Below are positions 8,966 to 17,284 of a stretch of 28,140 nt of DNA, one piece after another. Source of the stretch: Pseudolabrys sp. (GTDB lineage Bacteria > Pseudomonadota > Alphaproteobacteria > Rhizobiales > Xanthobacteraceae); assembly GCA_026125925.1 (NCBI GenBank), contig JAHCKF010000008.1, forward strand, positions 1 through 28,140, written 5' to 3'. How positions within the stretch are numbered: the stretch's first letter is position 1; every line of letters starts with the position of its first letter. Both the position numbers and the translations under genes were made by a program. The notes below the pieces were generated by a model that was not told the DNA's origin, searched no databases, and was given only the letters and a program-made list of their open reading frames with translations.

Positions 8966-9831
8966 GCGCCGATGTGGCCGCGCCGTCAGAAGGACCGCTG
9001 GCCATGATCTGCGGCGGCGGCGCCTTGCCAATGGCGGTCGCGGATTATGTCGCGGCGCGCGGACGTAAGGTGGTGCTGTTTCCGTTGAACGGTGCGGCTG
9101 ACGGCCTGCCGGTCGAGCGCTATCCGCATCACCGCATCAGGATCGGCCAGATCGGCAAGTTCATGCGTCTCGCCCGCGCCGAGGGCGCGCGCGATGTCGT
9201 GTTCATCGGCTCGCTGGTGCGCCCGCGGATCCTGCAAACGATCCCCGACTTCAAGGCCTGGACCATGATGCCGCGTATCATCGCGGCGTTTCGCGGCGGC
9301 GACGATCATCTGCTCACCGGCATGGCGCGCCTGCTCGAGGAAGAGGGATTTCACTTGCGCGGCGCGCACGAAGTGGCGCCACAGATCCTGGCGCCCGAAG
9401 GCGTGCTCGGGGGCATCCAGCCGGGAGAAGCCGATCGCGCCGATATCGAGTTCGGCCTCGATTATCTCGATGCCGCAAGCCCCTTCGACATCGGGCAAGC
9501 CGTCGTCGTCGCTCACCGTCACGTGCTGGCTGTCGAGGCGGTCGAAGGCACCGATCAGATGCTGGCGCGGATCGTCGAACTGCGGGCCAATGGCCGCATC
9601 CGCGCCGCCAACGGGCGCGGCGTCATGGTGAAGGCGCCGAAGCGTAATCAGGATCGTCGCTTCGATCTGCCCTCGATCGGGCCGCAGACGGTCGACGGTG
9701 CCGCACGTGCCGGTCTTGCCGGCATAGCCGTGGTCGCCGGAGCGACCGTTATTGCCGAAGCAGAAGGCCTCGTCTCCGCCGCCGACCGCGCTGGTATCTT
9801 CATCGTCAGCGTACCGGAACGACGATCATGA
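8962..9831 (+). CDS. lpxI: UDP-2,3-diacylglucosamine diphosphatase LpxI
   Basis: Hydrolyses UDP-2,3-diacylglucosamine to lipid X and UMP. LpxI (formerly DUF1009) replaces the unrelated LpxH in many alphaproteobacteria. The 289-residue protein begins with the typical N-terminal domain (MICGGGALPMAVADYVAARG) and has the C-terminal domain with EGTDQMLAR and a GVMVKAPKRNQDRRFDLPSI segment. Family-conserved Asp residues lie in the latter part. It is linked to lpxA and lpxB by 4-base ATGA overlaps at both ends, implying translational coupling. The position between lpxA and lpxB supports the call strongly. Confidence 0.94.
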   Translation: MSADVAAPSEGPLAMICGGGALPMAVADYVAARGRKVVLFPLNGAADGLPVERYPHHRIRIGQIGKFMRLARAEGARDVVFIGSLVRPRILQTIPDFKAWTMMPRIIAAFRGGDDHLLTGMARLLEEEGFHLRGAHEVAPQILAPEGVLGGIQPGEADRADIEFGLDYLDAASPFDIGQAVVVAHRHVLAVEAVEGTDQMLARIVELRANGRIRAANGRGVMVKAPKRNQDRRFDLPSIGPQTVDGAARAGLAGIAVVAGATVIAEAEGLVSAADRAGIFIVSVPERRS

Positions 9832-11039
9832 CCACCGTGGCGCCGTCTCGGGGCCCGCGCATCTATCTGGTGGCGGGCGAAGAGTCCGGCGATCGCCTCG
9901 GCGCGGCGCTCATCCGGGCGTTGCGGCGTGCAAGGCCCGACATCGAATTCGCCGGCGTCGGCGGCAGTCACATGGCGGGCGAGGGCGTGCCGAGCCTGTT
10001 TCCGCTCGGCGAACTGGCCATCATCGGCTTTGCTGCGATCGCCAAAAGCCTGCCGGCGATCCTCAGGCGCATCACGCAGACGGCGGACGCCGTCGTCGCG
10101 GCAAAGCCCGATGTCCTCGTCATCATCGACAGCCCGGAGTTCACGCATCGCGTCGCCCGCAGGGTCCGCGCCCGCGCTCCACAGATTCCGATCGTCGATT
10201 ATGTCTGCCCGTCGGTCTGGGCGTGGCGGCCGGGCCGCGCGAAGGCCATGCGCACCTATGTGGACCGGGTGCTGGCGCTGCTGCCATTCGAGCCCGAGGC
10301 AATGACGCGCCTGGGCGGACCGCCGACCGATTTTGTCGGCCATCCGCTCGGTGAACAGGTCGGCGACTTGCGGCCCCAGGGCGGCCCAACGAGCCGCCTG
10401 GAAGGGCCGCCGCTTGTGCTGGCTCTGCCTGGCAGCCGGTCCGGCGAGGTCCGCCGGCTGGCCGCAGTGTTCGGCGCGGCGCTGGGCCAGGCGGCCCAAT
10501 CCGGGGCTTTTGAGGTGGTGGTTCCGACAGTACCCCGCTTGGAAGCCGTAGTGGGCAAGGCCCTCGCGAACTGGCCGGTCCCGGCCCGGATTGTCACCGA
10601 TCCCGCCGAGAAAGATGCCGCTTTCCGTCGCGCCCGGGCGGCGTTGACCAAATCCGGCACCTCGACCCTCGAACTGGCGCTCGCCGGCGTGCCGATGGTG
10701 GCGGGCTATAAGGTTTCACCACTCGAGGCCTTGGTAGCGAGGGCTCTGATCAAGGTGCCATCGGTGATCCTGGCCAACCTGGTTTTGGGCGAGAGCGTGG
10801 TGCCCGAATTTCTCCAGGACGAATGCACGCCGGAGCGGCTGGCGGCGGCCCTGCGGCCACTGTTGGGTGATACCCCGGAACGGCGGCGCCAGGTCGAGGC
10901 CTTCGCCAGGCTCGACCGCATCATGGGGCTCGGCCAGGGTGCGCCGAGCGACCGGGCCGCCGCCATCATCCTTTCCAAATTGCCCGATTTTAACCTTGAA
11001 GCCCGTGAAAAAGTAGCATCCGCCCCGCGGACGGCGTAG
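9828..11039 (+). CDS. lpxB: Lipid-A-disaccharide synthase
   Basis: A GT19 glycosyltransferase that joins lipid X to UDP-2,3-diacylglucosamine, giving the beta-1,6 disaccharide core of lipid A. The 403 residues include the N-terminal AGEESGDRLGAALIRAL motif and the PSVWAWRPGRAKAM segment. The UDP-binding C-terminal half contains LPGSRSGEVRRLA and the run TKSGTSTLELALAGVPMV. It starts in an ATGA overlap with lpxI and is the last gene of the envelope block; the next gene follows within 1-60 bases depending on its start. A peripheral inner-membrane location is expected from the family. Confidence 0.96.
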   Translation: MTTVAPSRGPRIYLVAGEESGDRLGAALIRALRRARPDIEFAGVGGSHMAGEGVPSLFPLGELAIIGFAAIAKSLPAILRRITQTADAVVAAKPDVLVIIDSPEFTHRVARRVRARAPQIPIVDYVCPSVWAWRPGRAKAMRTYVDRVLALLPFEPEAMTRLGGPPTDFVGHPLGEQVGDLRPQGGPTSRLEGPPLVLALPGSRSGEVRRLAAVFGAALGQAAQSGAFEVVVPTVPRLEAVVGKALANWPVPARIVTDPAEKDAAFRRARAALTKSGTSTLELALAGVPMVAGYKVSPLEALVARALIKVPSVILANLVLGESVVPEFLQDECTPERLAAALRPLLGDTPERRRQVEAFARLDRIMGLGQGAPSDRAAAIILSKLPDFNLEAREKVASAPRTA

Positions 11040-11097
11040 TTTGAACTTTCCGTTCCACGCGTTATGTCCTTGGCACACGAAACTGGAACCGAGTCCC

Positions 11098-12135
11098 TTG
11101 CCCGTCCCGTCCCGCGCGTCCATCACCGCCGTTCACGGCTATGTCCCTCCGGACGTGCTGACCAATGCCGACCTTGCGCACATGGTCGACACCACCGATG
11201 CGTGGATCACCGAGCGTACCGGCATCAAGGAGCGCCACATCCTCAAGGGTGAGGGGCTGGGCACCTCGCACATGGGCGCGCAGGCCGTGCGCGGGCTATT
11301 GGAAAAGACCGGCACTCATCCCAGCGAGATCGACCTCCTGATCTGCGCGACGACGACGCCGGACATGCAGTTCCCGTCGACCGCCAACCTGATCTGCGAC
11401 ATGGTCGGCATCAACAATATCGGCTCGTTCGATGTGCAGGCGGCGTGCTCGGGATTTCTTTATTCTCTGACCATCGCCTCGCAGTTCATCGCCACCGGCA
11501 CCGCGCGCAAAGTGATCGTGGTCGGGGCGGACAAGATGTCATCGATCATCGACTATCAGGACCGCGCCACCTGCGTGATCTTCGGCGACGGCGCCGGCGC
11601 CGTGCTGCTCGAGCCCAACAACCAGGGCTACGGCATCATGGATGCGCTGATCCGCTCCGACGGTTCGGGTTCAATCCATTTGCACCAGAAGGCCGGCGGC
11701 AGCCGCATGCCGGCGAGCGCCGAAACCGTCGCCAAGCGTCTGCACTATGTGCACCAGGAGGGCGCGGCGGTTTATAAATATGCCATTGCCAAAATGGCCG
11801 AAGTGTCCGGCGAGATCATGACCCGCAATAACCTGCGCGGCGATCAGATCGACTGGCTGGTGCCGCACCAGGCCAACAAGCGCATCATCGAGTCGACGGC
11901 CGAGCGCATGGGCCTGTCGATGGACAAAGTGATGGTGACGATCCACAAATACGGCAACACCACCAACGCCACCATCCCACTGTGCCTGTGCGATTACGAA
12001 TCACAGCTCAAGCCGGGCAACAAGATGGTGCTGGCGGCCTTCGGCGGTGGCTTCACCTGGGCCGGCGTCTATGTGCAGTGGGGCTATGACGGGGCCAAAG
12101 CTCCGAAGCTCAACGGCAAGGCCGGCCACGCCTGA
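11098..12135 (+). CDS. fabH: 3-oxoacyl-ACP synthase III (FabH-type), Bacteroidetes-like
   Basis: A KAS III thiolase-fold enzyme that condenses an acyl-CoA primer with malonyl-ACP. The Cys-His-Asn triad is Cys117 (QAACSGFLYSL), His257 (VPHQANKRI) and Asn287 (YGNTTNATIPL). ADKMSSIIDYQDRATCVIFG, the HYVHQEG segment and the C-terminal VYVQWGYDG match my recollection of FabH from Bacteroidetes better than the proteobacterial type. A tail of about 15 residues follows. The start is uncertain: TTG 11098 begins just before the first conserved strand; TTG 11041 adds 19 unconserved residues. Neither has a convincing ribosome binding site. It is not beside plsX, so it is probably a second, accessory FabH. 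Confidence 0.88.
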   Translation: MPVPSRASITAVHGYVPPDVLTNADLAHMVDTTDAWITERTGIKERHILKGEGLGTSHMGAQAVRGLLEKTGTHPSEIDLLICATTTPDMQFPSTANLICDMVGINNIGSFDVQAACSGFLYSLTIASQFIATGTARKVIVVGADKMSSIIDYQDRATCVIFGDGAGAVLLEPNNQGYGIMDALIRSDGSGSIHLHQKAGGSRMPASAETVAKRLHYVHQEGAAVYKYAIAKMAEVSGEIMTRNNLRGDQIDWLVPHQANKRIIESTAERMGLSMDKVMVTIHKYGNTTNATIPLCLCDYESQLKPGNKMVLAAFGGGFTWAGVYVQWGYDGAKAPKLNGKAGHA

Positions 12136-12206
12136 TCACACATGATCGTATGACGATCGGTTCGCCAGCGGCGCCTTGAAAAGCCGCGGCGGGGGAAGGG
12201 AACGTT

Positions 12207-13229
12207 ATGGCGAAACATCGCGTCGGCATTGTCGGGCTGGGCATGGCCCTCAAGCCACATCTCACCAGCCTCGAAGAGCTGTCCGACCGCGTCGAGATCG
12301 CCGCCTGCTTCACGCCGTCGGCCGAGCGGCGCAAGGCCTTCGCCGCTGCCAGCAAGCATCCGGTCGTCGACAGCCTCGACGCCATTCTCAACGACAAGTC
12401 GATCGACGTCGTCTTCATCCTGACGCCGCCGATGTCGCATCTCGAACTGGTCGAGCAATGCGCCGCCGCCGGCAAGCACGTTCTGCTGGAGAAGCCGATC
12501 GACTTCACCAGCGAACGCGGCGAAAAGCAGGTCGCCGCCATGGGGAGGGCAGGGAAGAAGTTCGCCATCATGCTGCAACACCGCTTCCGTGACGCTTCGC
12601 GCAAGCTGCGCGCCGCGGTAAAGAGCGGCGAACTCGGCGAACTGGTGTCAGCCTCGGCGTCGATCCGCTGGTGGCGCACGCCGGAGTATTTCGCGCAGCC
12701 TGGCCGCGGCATGAAAGCCCGCGACGGCGGTGGTGTGCTGATTACACAGGCGATCCACACGCTCGACTTGTTCCAGAGCCTGACCGGGCCGATCACGCGC
12801 GTCACCGCCTTCGCCAAGACCTCGCCGCTGCGCAAGATCGACACCGAGGACATCGCTGCGGCGGCGGTCGAATTCGGCAACGGCGCCATCGGCACCATTG
12901 ACGCCACGACCGTGTCTTATCCCGGATTCCCGGAGAAGCTCGAACTGGCCTACGCCAACGCCACCGCTGTGCTGAATGCCGAGACGCTCGATATTTATTA
13001 CAAGGATGGCCGCCACCTGCACCATGAGGGCGCGGCGTCGAAGAGCGGCGGCGCCGATCCGATGGCGTTCCCGAACGACGCCCACAAGGCGCTGATCGTC
13101 GATTTCCTCGATGCCATCGACAGTAACCGCGAACCGGAGGTCAGCGGCGCGGAATCGCTCAAGGTCATGCGGCTGATCGAGGCAATGCTGGCTTCCGCCG
13201 GGCAGGAAAAGCCGGTTGCGATCCCTTAA
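12207..13229 (+). CDS. Gfo/Idh/MocA-family NAD(P)-dependent oxidoreductase
   Basis: A 340-residue protein with an N-terminal Rossmann domain (VGIVGLGMALKPH, residues 6-18) and the family EKP motif (LLEKPIDF). The C-terminal alpha/beta domain has SIRWWRTPEYF, GRGMKARDGGGVLITQAIH and a DLFQSL segment typical of the sugar/cyclitol dehydrogenase group. Lys in EKP and His in QAIHTLD are the expected catalytic residues. The substrate cannot be read from the sequence. A strong purine-rich ribosome binding site (GGGGAAGGG) precedes the ATG. It is 71 bases after fabH on the same strand and meets the TetR gene tail to tail with 6 bases between stops. Confidence 0.85.
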   Translation: MAKHRVGIVGLGMALKPHLTSLEELSDRVEIAACFTPSAERRKAFAAASKHPVVDSLDAILNDKSIDVVFILTPPMSHLELVEQCAAAGKHVLLEKPIDFTSERGEKQVAAMGRAGKKFAIMLQHRFRDASRKLRAAVKSGELGELVSASASIRWWRTPEYFAQPGRGMKARDGGGVLITQAIHTLDLFQSLTGPITRVTAFAKTSPLRKIDTEDIAAAAVEFGNGAIGTIDATTVSYPGFPEKLELAYANATAVLNAETLDIYYKDGRHLHHEGAASKSGGADPMAFPNDAHKALIVDFLDAIDSNREPEVSGAESLKVMRLIEAMLASAGQEKPVAIP

Positions 13230-13235
13230 AGTCGC

Positions 13236-13880
13236 TCAGCGCGTCCCGCAACCGTTCAGGAAAAGCGACACCGCCTCGCGACTCTGACGATCGAGTTCAT
13301 CCCAGTCGAATGTCTGCTCGACAGCGAACAGGCACCGCGTGCGGGTTGGCGCGATGACGAGCGCGGCGAAGAATTTCGCCAGCTGCATCGCGTCCATGGT
13401 TGCGATCTCGCCGCGTGCCATCCGATTGGCGAAGAACCCGGCCAGCGTGTTGTGCACACGTTGCGGGCCGACCTGATAGTAACGCCGCGACAATTCCGGG
13501 AAGCGCTCGGCCTCCGCGACAAAAAGTCGATGCATGGCAATGACGCCCGGCTGTAGAATCGAGCGCGTGTAGTTCGCGGCGATCCGGTTCAGGATCGTGT
13601 GTAGATCCTCGCTGTCAGCATGTGGTGCGAGAAACGGTTCTTCGAAGTTGTCGCAGACCTGGTTCATGATCGCGACAAATAGTTGCTCCTTGCCCTCGAA
13701 GTGACTGTAGATCGTCGGCTTCGAGACGCCGGCCTGGGCCGCAATCTGGTCGATGCTCGTTCCGGCGTAGCCGTGAGCCACGAAGGCCTCGGTCGCGGCC
13801 TTCAATATCAATTCCCGTGCCGGGGGCGCGGAGCGCCGCCGGGACGGCATGGTCGTATCTTGAGCCAAGGTCTCATCCAT
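13236..13880 (-). CDS. TetR/AcrR-family transcriptional regulator
   Basis: A 214-residue one-component regulator. The N-terminal helix-turn-helix spans about residues 41-65 (SIDQIAAQAGVSKPTIYSHF) and is followed by the usual FEGKEQLF. The C-terminal ligand domain resembles the AefR-like class (around YYQVGPQRVHNTLAGFFA). It is the last gene of the six-gene minus-strand operon, and its ATG overlaps the hydrolase stop by 8 bases (ATGGATGA). An in-frame ATG ten codons later is an alternative start. Its place inside the operon and the palindrome at the operon promoter (18074-18088) suggest autoregulation, probably relieved by the transported or hydrolysed compound. Confidence 0.9.
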   Translation of the reverse strand: MDETLAQDTTMPSRRRSAPPARELILKAATEAFVAHGYAGTSIDQIAAQAGVSKPTIYSHFEGKEQLFVAIMNQVCDNFEEPFLAPHADSEDLHTILNRIAANYTRSILQPGVIAMHRLFVAEAERFPELSRRYYQVGPQRVHNTLAGFFANRMARGEIATMDAMQLAKFFAALVIAPTRTRCLFAVEQTFDWDELDRQSREAVSLFLNGCGTR

Positions 13881-14685
13881 TCAGTTTGCGACGCAGAAAC
13901 TCGATGACGATGTCATTGAATTTGGCTGGCTCTTCTATGTTCACGAGGTGGCCGGCATTCTCGATGATGGCCAACTCCGCACCGGCGATATCGCCCGCGA
14001 TCGATCGTGCCATTTCGACCGTCGTCAGCCGGTCGGCGCTGCCGACGACTACCAGAGTCGGGACCTTGATGTTGGCTAGATCGGTTCGAACGTCCATGTT
14101 CACCGAGGCCTCGATGCTCTTGATGTACGATTCCTTATGCAGCCGGCTCATGCTGTCGACCAGAGCGTCGAACGCCTCGGTGGAGGCGTTGGGGCCGATC
14201 AGGGTCTTGGCGACCGGACCCGCAATGTCTTTCGGCTCCTTGCCGTTGACGAGCGGCTCCCTGCGCGAGGCGATGAAGGCGGCGCGCGCCTCCTCGGACA
14301 GGCCGGCAAAGCCCTTGTGGGTATCGCAGAGAACCAGGGATTTCAGACGGTCGGGATAACGCGCGGCGAAATCCATGGCGATGCGGCCGCCCATGGACAG
14401 GCCCACCAGATTGCCGCGCGCGACGCCGAAATGATCGAGCACGCGCACCACGTCGTCTGCGTAGGAATGGAAATTCAGCGGCCCCTCGTAATCGTCGCTG
14501 TCGCCGTAACCGCGCGCGTCCCAAGCGATCGCTTTGAAGTGCTTGCCGAAGGCGGGGATTTGATCGCGCCAGTTACGGCGATTGCCGCCGATGCCGTGCA
14601 TGAACAGAATGGGCTCGCCTTCGCCGGCATATTCAACGGCGACGCGCGGGGACGGCCCGATCTTTTCGACGACGGTCGTGGTCAT
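13873..14685 (-). CDS. Alpha/beta-fold hydrolase (PcaD-like)
   Basis: A 270-residue alpha/beta hydrolase with a complete triad: Ser97 in GLSMGG, Asp218 in GSADRLTT and His246 in NAGHLVNIEEP. An oxyanion-hole motif HGIGGN is at residues 30-35, and DARGYGDSD is also present. The overall pattern is close to 3-oxoadipate enol-lactonases and related carboxylic-ester hydrolases, but no motif fixes the substrate. There is no signal peptide, so it should act in the cytoplasm on an imported compound. It overlaps the upstream permease gene by 4 bases and the downstream TetR gene by 8, tying its expression to the transporter. Confidence 0.88.
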   Translation of the reverse strand: MTTTVVEKIGPSPRVAVEYAGEGEPILFMHGIGGNRRNWRDQIPAFGKHFKAIAWDARGYGDSDDYEGPLNFHSYADDVVRVLDHFGVARGNLVGLSMGGRIAMDFAARYPDRLKSLVLCDTHKGFAGLSEEARAAFIASRREPLVNGKEPKDIAGPVAKTLIGPNASTEAFDALVDSMSRLHKESYIKSIEASVNMDVRTDLANIKVPTLVVVGSADRLTTVEMARSIAGDIAGAELAIIENAGHLVNIEEPAKFNDIVIEFLRRKLNG

Positions 14686-15461
14686 GTCTGTAGTCCCTGA
14701 TTTACGGAGAAGCGTTCAGCGAGTGGTTTGAGGAGCAGGTAGTCGGTCGCCGTGTAAATCACGACGATGACCAGGCAGCAGGCGAAAACCATGGCAGCGT
14801 CGGAGGTCGATTGCGCGTTCATCAGGAGATAGCCGAGCCCGGATGAGGCGCCGAACAGCTCCGAAACCAGCGCAATCTTCCAGCAGATGCCGTAGGCGAT
14901 GCGCAGACCGGCGACCAGAAACGGCGCGATCAGTGGAAGCGTGAGCTTGAAGAAGCGGCGTACCGGGCTTCGCGTCATGCTCAGGCCCATCTCGTCCAAC
15001 TCCTGGTCGAGCTGCCGGAAGCCGGCCAGGGCATTGACGATGCAGAACGGCAGGATAATCGCCGTCTGGATGAAGAGGACCGTCGGCGTCGATATCTTGA
15101 ACCATACTACGCCGAGAATGGCCCAGCCGACGGACGGGAAGCTGCTAAGGAAGACGAGTAAGCGGCGCTCGACGGTGGCATTGAGAATTGGCGCAGCCTG
15201 AACGGCGAGCGCGATCAGAACCCCCATCACCATGGCGATCAGGACGGAAGCAACGACGCGAGTGAGGCTGACGAAGGCATTGAAAGCGGTAGCCCCGTCC
15301 GTGACAAAACGCGCCAGGGATTGCAGCACGTCGTACGGACCTGGCAGAACGTAGGTTGGCAGTTGCCGGGCGATTAGCCACCACACCACGATTAGTGCGA
15401 CAATCGTGCCGTCGGCGATCAACCGGTCGAGCAGTGCGGGTTTGCCGGCGGTATCAGACAC
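14682..15461 (-). CDS. NitT/TauT-type ABC transporter permease (second of two)
   Basis: A 259-residue inner-membrane permease of the nitrate/sulfonate/taurine class. About six hydrophobic helices are visible, starting with IVALIVVWWLIARQL. The EAA cytoplasmic loop, which contacts the ATPase, is in DQELDEMGLSMTRSPVRRFF, and KIALVSELFGASSGLGYLL follows as in SsuC/TauC. It overlaps the preceding permease by 8 bases and the hydrolase by 4. It is clearly different in sequence from the preceding permease, so the transporter is probably a heterodimer in the membrane. Confidence 0.9.
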   Translation of the reverse strand: MSDTAGKPALLDRLIADGTIVALIVVWWLIARQLPTYVLPGPYDVLQSLARFVTDGATAFNAFVSLTRVVASVLIAMVMGVLIALAVQAAPILNATVERRLLVFLSSFPSVGWAILGVVWFKISTPTVLFIQTAIILPFCIVNALAGFRQLDQELDEMGLSMTRSPVRRFFKLTLPLIAPFLVAGLRIAYGICWKIALVSELFGASSGLGYLLMNAQSTSDAAMVFACCLVIVVIYTATDYLLLKPLAERFSVNQGLQT

Positions 15462-16242
15462 GCCCGTAGCTCCGGTCGAGGTGCCGCTGAATCGGCCGGA
15501 ACAGAATGATCTCGGAGAACGCGACGAAGCAGAGAATGAAGCCGATGATCGCGAAGATCGTTTCGGTATCGAATTGCTGACGGGCGATGTTGAGCAGGAA
15601 GCCGACGCCGCCGCTGCCTCCGAACAGTTCGGCTGTCAGCACGACTTTCCAGGAGACGCCGAAGCTGTTGCGCAGCGATGCAAACAGGTAGGGCACGAGC
15701 AGCGGCACGACGATCCGGACGCCAACCTGAAACGGATTTCGCGACAGGCTGCGGCCGAGTTCGATGAGATCGGCGTCGAGTTCCTGCAGACCCGTTCTGA
15801 CATTGATGATCGTGAACGGGATCAGAATGAGCGTCACGGCAAAGATCACCGTGAAACTATCGAGGCCGAACCAAAGCATGGCGAGGAACAGCCAGCCGAT
15901 GGCCGAAAACGCATTGAGGAACGGGGTCAGTCGGCCGTCGATCAGGAGGCGCAGCGGCCTTACGTAATGGGCGAGCGCCGCCAGAAGGCTGCCAATGACG
16001 AACGCGGCCGCGATCGCGATACTGACATGCGCCAGCGACAGAAGAAGCTGGGCGAACTCGTCGCTATCCTGCAGAAACGCAATGGCGCGGGTGGCAACGA
16101 GGCCGGGGCCCGGAAGCTGATAGGCCGGGACAATGAACGAATAGCCCCACCAGGCGAGCAGAAATGCGACCGTGAAAAGATGAGCGAGCATGGTCCCACT
16201 CGACCATGCCCGGCTCAGGTGCTGGATGATGAATGCTCTCAT
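15454..16242 (-). CDS. NitT/TauT-type ABC transporter permease (first of two)
   Basis: A 262-residue membrane protein of the same family as the next gene. Hydrophobic helices include LFTVAFLLAWWGYSFIV and VSIAIAAAFVIGSLLAAL. The EAA loop is in LDADLIELGRSLSRNPFQVG, followed by the family segment VSWKVVLTAELFGGSGGVGF. It begins 31 bases after the substrate-binding protein gene and overlaps the second permease by 8 bases. Most SsuC/TauC systems have one permease gene used as a homodimer, so two tandem paralogs point to a specialised heteromeric importer. Confidence 0.9.
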   Translation of the reverse strand: MRAFIIQHLSRAWSSGTMLAHLFTVAFLLAWWGYSFIVPAYQLPGPGLVATRAIAFLQDSDEFAQLLLSLAHVSIAIAAAFVIGSLLAALAHYVRPLRLLIDGRLTPFLNAFSAIGWLFLAMLWFGLDSFTVIFAVTLILIPFTIINVRTGLQELDADLIELGRSLSRNPFQVGVRIVVPLLVPYLFASLRNSFGVSWKVVLTAELFGGSGGVGFLLNIARQQFDTETIFAIIGFILCFVAFSEIILFRPIQRHLDRSYGRV

Positions 16243-16273
16243 GAGATGGTGCCGACCGGGTGCCCGAAGGACG

Positions 16274-17284
16274 CTACTCGCGCACGGCGTCCTTCCAGAT
16301 CGTCTCTTCGACGGGCGGGTAATCCTTCAGGATTCCCAGTTCCTTCGACTTCGACCAAAGGATGTCGATCGCTTTGACGTCCTGGGCCGACAAGATCGCC
16401 GGGAAATCCGAAAAGCGCGAGAACCAGGCCTTAAAGAACTCGGGATCAATATTGACCTGCTTGCCGACGGCTGAGAAAACCTCGTCCGGATGGCTCTTGG
16501 CGTATTCCATGGAGGCGCGCAGAACCCGCTGGAATTCGCGGTAAACGGCCGGCTTCTCCTTTAGCTTTTCGCCATAACCTGCGATCACGGCCGAGACCAT
16601 GCGGACGCCGAACTTGTCGGTCAAGTCCTTGGCGGTCTGGGCGATGGGACGGAATTCGCCGCTCTTCATAGCGGCGAACGCTTGCGCGTGAATCAAGGTC
16701 GCGGCATCCACCTTGTCGGTGGCCAGGGCGGCGGGCATGGCCGGCGCCGGCAGTTCGACAAAGGAAAGGTCGCCGTCCTTAAGAGAGACGTTAAGCCCGT
16801 AGACGTCATGTAGGGCGATACGGACGAGGGTGATGCCGGCTGAACCAAGCGAGTAAACCGCGAGGCGCTTGCCCTTGAGATCGGCAACCGTCTTGATCGG
16901 AGAGTCCTTCTTGACCCAGATGCCCGCGCCTTCGCCCGACGTGTGGTAACGTAGGCCGGCTCCCATGATCTGCAAGTCGAGGCCGCGGGCGCGCGCCGGA
17001 GGAATCGCCATGGCGGCGGTCTGGATGACGTCGTAGGTGCGGGCCGAAGTTGCCTGGATCAGGGCGGGGATCTGCAGCGGCGTCGCAACCACTTCGATCG
17101 TGTCGGAGGCGACCTTGCCATTGCGCAAGGCCCACATCACCGCTTCATGTGAGGGATCGGCGAGATAGCCGAATGTCACCTGTTCTTTGGCTTGGGCAGC
17201 GGGCGATAGGACGGTCGCCACAAACGCCGCCGCGACGACAAAAGTGACAAGTCGTGTGCTTCGGAGGAAACTTCCTGTGGTCAT
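16274..17284 (-). CDS. NitT/TauT-type ABC transporter substrate-binding protein
   Basis: A 336-residue periplasmic binding protein of the NMT1/SsuA-like class. A Sec signal peptide spans residues 1-32 (hydrophobic core LVTFVVAAAFVATVL, likely cleavage after AQA). The mature part has the class layout: VTFGYLADPSHEAVMWAL at the start, the SPIKTVADLKGKRLAVYSLG hinge segment, and the VDAATLIHAQAFA strand. Ligand identity is not readable. The ATG lies in a 4-base overlap with the ATPase stop. It shows no lipobox, so it should be a free periplasmic protein. Confidence 0.9.
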   Translation of the reverse strand: MTTGSFLRSTRLVTFVVAAAFVATVLSPAAQAKEQVTFGYLADPSHEAVMWALRNGKVASDTIEVVATPLQIPALIQATSARTYDVIQTAAMAIPPARARGLDLQIMGAGLRYHTSGEGAGIWVKKDSPIKTVADLKGKRLAVYSLGSAGITLVRIALHDVYGLNVSLKDGDLSFVELPAPAMPAALATDKVDAATLIHAQAFAAMKSGEFRPIAQTAKDLTDKFGVRMVSAVIAGYGEKLKEKPAVYREFQRVLRASMEYAKSHPDEVFSAVGKQVNIDPEFFKAWFSRFSDFPAILSAQDVKAIDILWSKSKELGILKDYPPVEETIWKDAVRE

